A DNA stretch of 16,303 bases, from the NCBI GenBank assembly GCA_021325365.1, contig JAJPHF010000125.1, positions 1 to 16,303 on the forward strand, given 5' to 3'. Made by a program: the position numbers and the translations under genes. The notes below the pieces were generated by a model that saw only the letters and a program-made list of their open reading frames with translations, was not told the origin of the DNA and made no database searches. This document shows positions 15,701-16,303 of the stretch, in pieces (within the stretch, counting starts at the first letter, position 1; each line of letters begins with the position of its first letter). The DNA is from Pseudomonadota bacterium. Its GTDB lineage: Bacteria > Chloroflexota > UBA6077 > JAJPHF01.

Positions 15701-16045
15701 CAGCGCCCGCTCGCGCTCGCCGCACGCCAGCAGCGCCTCCGCCTGCAAGCGCGCCGCCTCGATGCTCGTGCTCTGCACGAGGCGCGACTCTAGCTCGGCC
15801 AGCGCGTCGGCCGGGCGCCCGAGGGCGAGCAGCGCACTCACCGTCAGGTGGCCGGCCTCGCGGGTCGGATCGTCGGCGGCGAGGGCGAGCGCGAGGGCCG
15901 CCTGGCCATCGGCTAGCGCCGCGCGCGCGAGGTCACGCCGCAAGGCCACGGGCAGCAGCGCCACGGGCGGCGCCACCGCGAGGCCGAGCCAGGAGGCCAG
16001 CGCGGCGCCTGGCTCGGCCTGCGCGTCCGGAACGTTTGAGATCAC
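12737..16045 (-). CDS. recQ: RecQ-type ATP-dependent DNA helicase with TPR-like N-terminal extension
   Basis: 1,102 residues, much longer than usual bacterial RecQ (about 600-700). The start is GTG 16045 behind a G-rich stretch. Residues about 40-230 are Ala/Leu-rich helical repeats resembling TPRs (ALGRPADALAELESRL, then AAGALDEAATAFEQARALSP), followed by a disordered linker to about 312. Helicase core: FGFDAFRPGQ (about 326-334), Walker A PTSAGKSL (352-359), DEAH (451-454), AVTATA (484-489) and QESGRAGRDGR (628-638). The RecQ zinc-binding residues are C835, C852, C855 and C858, then an Ala/Pro/Gly linker, a winged-helix-like part (about 910-1000) and an HRDC domain (about 1028-1100). Role: 3'-5' unwinding in recombination and replication repair. 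Domains are complete and the frame is intact. The 107-bp repeat copy B lies about 150 bp upstream. Confidence 0.93.
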   Translation of the reverse strand: MISNVPDAQAEPGAALASWLGLAVAPPVALLPVALRRDLARAALADGQAALALALAADDPTREAGHLTVSALLALGRPADALAELESRLVQSTSIEAARLQAEALLACGERERALAIVRDRVEQQPDAVTAWGAAGSVALAAGALDEAATAFEQARALSPQSTTSTIGLARVWLAAGDAAGAVALLEPLAEGGATTVLAALAEALVAAGRAERAAAVQAELAQRRAALRAASRDRVAATVAALDPVADGLDAASLPSARPVAETSAVPGDQAVPLTSGSDPGRASEAPAVPARGQPVAEPASAVVAASEEAPPSPALARALAEYFGFDAFRPGQAAVCQAVLDGRDTLAVMPTSAGKSLCFQLPAMLLDGVTVVVSPLIALMKDQFDNLPPPIYERATILNSALDAAEVHERTEALGAGRYRLLYVAPERLAQPTLVAALRRAGVVRMVIDEAHCVSAWGHDFRPDYLTIGAALQRLGGPPLLAVTATAPPAVRADIGRALGRTLDVIQTPLFRPNLRYEVQHQPNVDAKMRALVALCRAERGSVVVYVNSRQRTEELAALLRRNGVQAAHYHAGLPPDQRAAVQDAFMVDRTRVIVATVAFGMGVDKANIRLVVHFSLPESLEAYVQESGRAGRDGRPARCVLLYASSDKANLTRWLTRERLSLEDLRAVYKGVRVQLGGADVGLVDERGLGDGLDDEGAETRGRVALSLLDRAGLLERLGMVPGEVVVEPLLPATAADDPRLERLLRGGRKSYDGLALAALLDLPPGEVEPWLLDAREAGRLRYRPLGRALAVRLHPVPADTAARLERLLAEYAAHQDRRVADIVAYAERGTCRHARIYQHFGQRLDPPCGACDVCAPTADATDSPPRGAGAAGSRTPGANAAGSHPHAGATATAAPAPAEPAGPSLPPAAAILGCLADAPFPLTKTGLTRVLLGSMAAPLRPDRTRYHGALRGLGASVVEKALERLLAEDYVARERATTRDGRELSVLVPTARGRQGLPPWDAPVVPSHGRQPAPWVPPRGSAVYDADRFERLRAWRRQQAAEAGIAPFMVFSDATLRALAAVPPAGLDHATLALVPGIGPAKLAAYGDALLALLRQAE

Positions 16046-16196
16046 TCGCTACCCCCCACCGTCCGTAGCATAGCATCCCGCGAGGCGACCCGATAGGCGG
16101 ATCGCGTCCGTTGGAGGTGCTCTCGCGTTCGGGCGGTCCGTGGTCGCGGCGCTCATGATCGCGACGGTGGGCCGGCCGGCGGGCGCGTAAGTTGAT

Positions 16197-16303
16197 CCGA
16201 GGAACGGTCAAACGATGCTCCTTGACCGGGTGGTTAACTGCTAGGCCGGGCGCGGGTTGGCGCGTGCTGGTCGGGCGCGGAAGGCCGCATCGTTTGCCCC
16301 GTA
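16197..16303 (-). repeat. 107-bp inverted repeat, copy B (reaches the window end)
   Basis: The reverse complement matches 9018-9124 at 102 of 107 positions. Copy B lies upstream of recQ and reads in the same direction. It shares the dyad (16205-16228) and the long-range arms (16287-16296 with 16209-16218, here 10 perfect pairs where copy A has one U-G). The repeat may continue past the window edge. Confidence 0.9.

Noticed and set aside
14883..16073. 396-codon Ala/Ser-rich frame opposite recQ
   Set aside because: This is a GC-rich mirror frame of the RecQ N-terminal region, without a ribosome-binding site or recognisable domain.
15933..16211. 92-codon minus-strand frame starting with TTG in repeat copy B
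   Set aside because: It has a good GGAG spacing but runs into recQ in another frame and its sequence is low-complexity; kept only as part of the repeat finding.

Overview
The window is very GC-rich bacterial DNA with alternative start codons (GTG) and mostly good Shine-Dalgarno sequences. The mix of genes would fit a Chloroflexota (Thermomicrobia/Sphaerobacter-like) bacterium: a DHA2 drug efflux pair, a large hybrid kinase, NMT1-type lipoproteins, a redoxin with an in-frame TGA, and many dispersed hairpin repeats. That assignment is an inference from gene style only. No rRNA or tRNA gene, CRISPR array or transposase was seen.

Layout. Bases 1-1778 hold the end of an EmrA/HlyD-type membrane-fusion protein, overlapped by an EmrB/QacA-type 14-TM drug exporter. 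Bases 1973-6009 hold a two-component module: a very large hybrid histidine kinase whose N-terminal half is broken by four compensating frameshifts, then a NarL/FixJ-type response regulator that overlaps it by 4 bp (ATGA). Bases 6010-7087 carry a CCCTCTCCC-type repeat, two divergent small helical proteins that resemble each other, and a perfect 13-bp-stem palindrome. A four-TM membrane protein follows at 7088-7576.

Bases 7756-8349 (minus strand) encode a redoxin. Its frame is complete only if the TGA at 8217-8215 is read through. That TGA sits where family members, as I recall them, carry the active-site cysteine, so this is a candidate selenoprotein. Bases 8350-9271 are a gene-free patch full of hairpin repeats, including one copy of a 107-bp repeat.

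Bases 9272-12561 contain two NMT1/SsuA-like substrate-binding lipoproteins, one on each strand, with a MarR-like regulator between them and no permease or ATPase. Bases 12737-16045 (minus strand) encode a RecQ helicase with an unusual TPR-like N-terminal extension of about 300 residues.

The last 107 bases of the window are an inverted copy (102/107 identical) of the repeat at 9018-9124. The two copies therefore bracket the substrate-binding/MarR/RecQ segment. The repeat contains a dyad that buries a ribosome-binding-site-like GGAG, plus a competing long-range pairing, so it may be a regulatory leader, an operator or a small mobile repeat. The main candidates for new biology are the TGA-containing redoxin, this 107-bp inverted repeat, the pair of small helical proteins, and the TPR-RecQ fusion.
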